From Caryophanales bacterium UBA2298 (GTDB lineage Bacteria; Bacillota_I; Bacilli_A; Izemoplasmatales; Hujiaoplasmataceae): 6,748 nucleotides of DNA. The translations under genes were made by a program, and so were the position numbers. The notes beneath the pieces were generated by a model. That model ran no database searches, had not been told where the DNA came from, and saw only the letters and a program-made list of their open reading frames with translations. Position 1 is the first letter of the stretch. Each line of letters starts with the position of its first letter. Of the stretch, positions 6,109 through 6,748 are shown one piece after another. Location of the stretch: assembly GCA_002345425.1 (NCBI GenBank), contig DDWA01000026.1, positions 33,242 to 39,989 on the forward strand. Reading direction: 5' to 3'.

Positions 6109-6249
6109 TTAAAGCTCCTCCTTTGCATATAATTTAGCTTATATACAGGCTCATTGCAAATTCCCTAACCTCCCTCATAACCATCTAAACAACGGCTATG
6201 TGTGTGTCAGCAACCTCACAAATCTCTGCCTTCCTATTTTCCATAGGCT
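6109..6249 (-). promoter_or_regulatory. Untranslated leader of the rpsJ operon, with predicted RNA hairpins
   Basis: This is the stretch from the inferred transcription start to the rpsJ ATG. Read on the minus strand it is less AT-rich than the spacer upstream and contains two hand-found structures. The first is a 7-bp stem, CAUAGCC with GGUUAUG (6194-6200 with 6176-6182, one G-U pair, 11-nt loop). The second is UUUGCA with UGCAAA (6155-6160 with 6122-6127), containing an inner UAUAA/UUAUA stem (6139-6143 with 6128-6132) and an 11-nt bulge; its 3' strand runs into the A residues of the AAAGGAGG site. A second SD-like GGGAGG (6169-6174) has no well-placed ORF after it. A regulatory role is inferred from position and structure; the ligand, if any, is unknown. 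Confidence 0.5.
6116..6124 (-). promoter_or_regulatory. rpsJ ribosome binding site
   Basis: The minus strand reads AAAGGAGGAG, an almost perfect complement to the 3' end of 16S rRNA, with GGAGG 8 nt from the ATG. Its leading A residues form the end of the predicted UUUGCA/UGCAAA stem, so access could depend on the leader fold. An alternative short pairing, AAGCU at 6136-6140 with AGCUU at 6112-6116, would place the site in a loop instead; the two folds cannot coexist fully. Confidence 0.8.
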
Positions 6250-6254
6250 TTAAT

Positions 6255-6283
6255 ATGATATCAAATTTATAAAATTTATGCAA
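6255..6283 (-). promoter_or_regulatory. Probable sigma-A-type promoter of the S10 operon
   Basis: On the minus strand a -35-like TTGCAT (6278-6283) is separated by 17 nt from a -10 TATCAT (6255-6260), which matches TATAAT at five of six bases. The -10 is preceded by TGA, giving an extended -10 (TG-N). A run of seven A (6287-6293) just upstream of the -35 could act as an UP-type element. Transcription would start near 6248-6249, leaving a leader of about 140 nt. It is the best-spaced candidate I found between the csp terminator and rpsJ. The -35 is weak (three of six), so the call rests on the -10 and spacing. Confidence 0.6.
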
Positions 6284-6285
6284 GG

Positions 6286-6486
6286 ATTTTTTTCTGAAAA
6301 TCGCTAATTTATTCTATATATGCGAAAAACAACCTGTTTTTTTTAGTAATATCAAGAAAAATGATAAAATTAAACTTTTTTTATTGTTTTCTATAAATCT
6401 GAATAAAATCCGTAGCATAAAGGATTTTCAAGCCTAAAGCATGTCAATATTAATTTTACTTACATACAAACCCTTAATCTGAACAC
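6286..6486. other. AT-rich spacer between csp terminator and S10 promoter, no gene
   Basis: About 200 bases with no plausible coding frame on either strand. Two small inverted repeats are visible: AAAATCC/GGATTTT (6405-6411 with 6422-6428, 10-nt loop) and AAAAACA/TGTTTTT (6325-6331 with 6335-6341, 3-nt loop, followed on the plus strand by further T). Both are low in GC and only 7 bp, so neither is a convincing terminator. A perfect -35 hexamer TTGACA occurs on the minus strand (6442-6447), but the nearest -10-like TATGCT is 22 nt away, too far for a normal promoter. Confidence 0.6.
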
Positions 6487-6516
6487 AAAAAAAGTGAAGA
6501 TTTCTCTTCACTTTTT
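6487..6516 (-). terminator. Rho-independent terminator of csp
   Basis: On the minus strand AAAAAGTGAAGA (6505-6516) pairs with TCTTCACTTTTT (6489-6500) to give a perfect 12-bp stem closed by a GAAA tetraloop, running into a U7 tract. It starts 18 nt after the csp stop codon. Because the stem is flanked by A and T runs on both sides, it could also work on the plus strand, but no plus-strand gene leads into it. It separates csp from the ribosomal operon, so the latter should need its own promoter. Confidence 0.93.
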
Positions 6517-6534
6517 ATTAGTCAAATATGAAAA

Positions 6535-6732
6535 TTATAAACTTACGATATTTGAAGCTTGAGGACCTTTTTGTCCTTCAGTAATATCAAAACTTACTGC
6601 TTCGCCTTCTTCTAAAGTTTTGAATCCACTCTTTTGAATTTGAGAAAAATGTGCGAATACATCTTTACCGTCTTCTGTAGTGATAAATCCGAAACCTTTT
6701 TCAGCGTTAAACCATTTAACTTTACCAGTCAT
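6535..6732 (-). CDS. csp: Cold-shock domain protein (CspA/CspB family)
   Basis: A 65-residue single cold-shock domain, the full normal length. Family members bind single-stranded RNA and DNA, melt mRNA structure in the cold and can act as antiterminators. The RNA-binding motifs are visible: MTGKVKWFNAEKGFGFIT with RNP1 (KGFGFI, residues 12-17), and RNP2 VFAHF at 25-29, where Bacillus CspB and E. coli CspA have VFVHF. The C-terminal GQKGPQASNIVSL is typical. GGAGGT lies 7 nt before the ATG near the window edge; its promoter is outside the window, so a long cold-shock 5' UTR cannot be judged. It has its own terminator. Whether it is cold-induced or constitutive cannot be told, and which Csp paralogue it is remains open. 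Confidence 0.97.
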   Translation of the reverse strand: MTGKVKWFNAEKGFGFITTEDGKDVFAHFSQIQKSGFKTLEEGEAVSFDITEGQKGPQASNIVSL

Positions 6733-6739
6733 GTTTGTT

Positions 6740-6745
6740 ACCTCC
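6740..6745 (-). promoter_or_regulatory. csp ribosome binding site
   Basis: The minus strand reads AGGAGGT, 7 nt before the csp ATG. It fixes the start codon and shows that the gene is complete at its 5' end although the rest of its upstream region lies beyond the window. Confidence 0.85.
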
Positions 6746-6748
6746 TAT

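Noticed and set aside
6134..6184. A second 16-codon minus-strand frame (MVMREVREFAMSLYIS) right after the first
   Set aside because: No ribosome binding site is placed before its ATG; the GGGAGG in this region lies inside the frame, and it is 14 nt from the internal ATG at 6151-6153. Not supported as a gene.
6185..6244. A 19-codon minus-strand frame at the start of the leader (MENRKAEICE...) as a leader peptide
   Set aside because: The ATG would be only about 5 nt from the inferred transcript start and has no Shine-Dalgarno; the peptide shows no codon runs that suggest attenuation. It overlaps the predicted hairpin and looks like chance.
4491..6249. L4 autoregulation of the operon as in E. 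coli
   Set aside because: The leader does not show the long E. coli type hairpin set that I could recognise, and Bacillus is reported to lack this mechanism; claiming it here would go beyond the sequence.
6325..6344. AAAAACA/TGTTTTT hairpin followed by T residues as a plus-strand terminator
   Set aside because: The stem is 7 bp with only one G-C type pair and a 3-nt loop, and no plus-strand gene leads into it; it is likely a by-product of A and T runs.
1..6748. Mobile elements, CRISPR, tRNA genes or integration sites
   Set aside because: The window is almost filled by conserved housekeeping genes. I found no direct repeat array, no transposase fragment and no cloverleaf in the spacer.

Overview
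The window is the first part of an S10-spc type ribosomal protein operon, read entirely on the minus strand, preceded by a cold-shock gene on the same strand. In transcription order (right to left) it holds csp, a rho-independent terminator, an AT-rich spacer with a probable promoter and an untranslated leader of about 140 nt, then rpsJ, rplC, rplD, rplW, rplB, rpsS, rplV, rpsC, rplP, rpmC, rpsQ, rplN, rplX and the 5' part of rplE, which is cut by the window edge. No gene is supported on the plus strand.

The source looks like a low-GC Gram-positive bacterium: the DNA is AT-rich, nearly every gene has a strong AGGAGG-type ribosome binding site, and protein lengths are close to those of Bacillus. 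Several sequence details (the L16 N-terminus with PHRVSYEG, the altered KH loop of S3) remind me more of the Acholeplasma/Izemoplasma/Haloplasma side of the group than of Bacillus, but this is an impression from memory, not a search result. The standard bacterial code is in use: of 14 visible stop codons I count 11 TAA, 2 TAG and 1 TGA, and the TGA closes rplP where L16 should end. This argues against the Mycoplasma/Spiroplasma code, in which TGA is Trp.

The 13 complete ribosomal genes are tightly packed, with gaps from 27 nt down to a 4-nt overlap. They are probably one transcript from a promoter near 6255-6283, which continues past position 1. Several Shine-Dalgarno sites lie inside the 3' end of the preceding gene, as expected for translational coupling. 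The products are early-to-late assembly proteins of both subunits: S10, S19, S3 and S17 for the small subunit; L3, L4, L23, L2, L22, L16, L29, L14, L24 and L5 for the large. S10 also acts as NusE in antitermination.

I see no novel system here. The points most worth a second look are the structured rpsJ leader, the S3 KH loop in which GXXG reads GRNA, and the csp gene sitting where many Firmicutes have the str operon (rpsL-rpsG-fusA-tuf).
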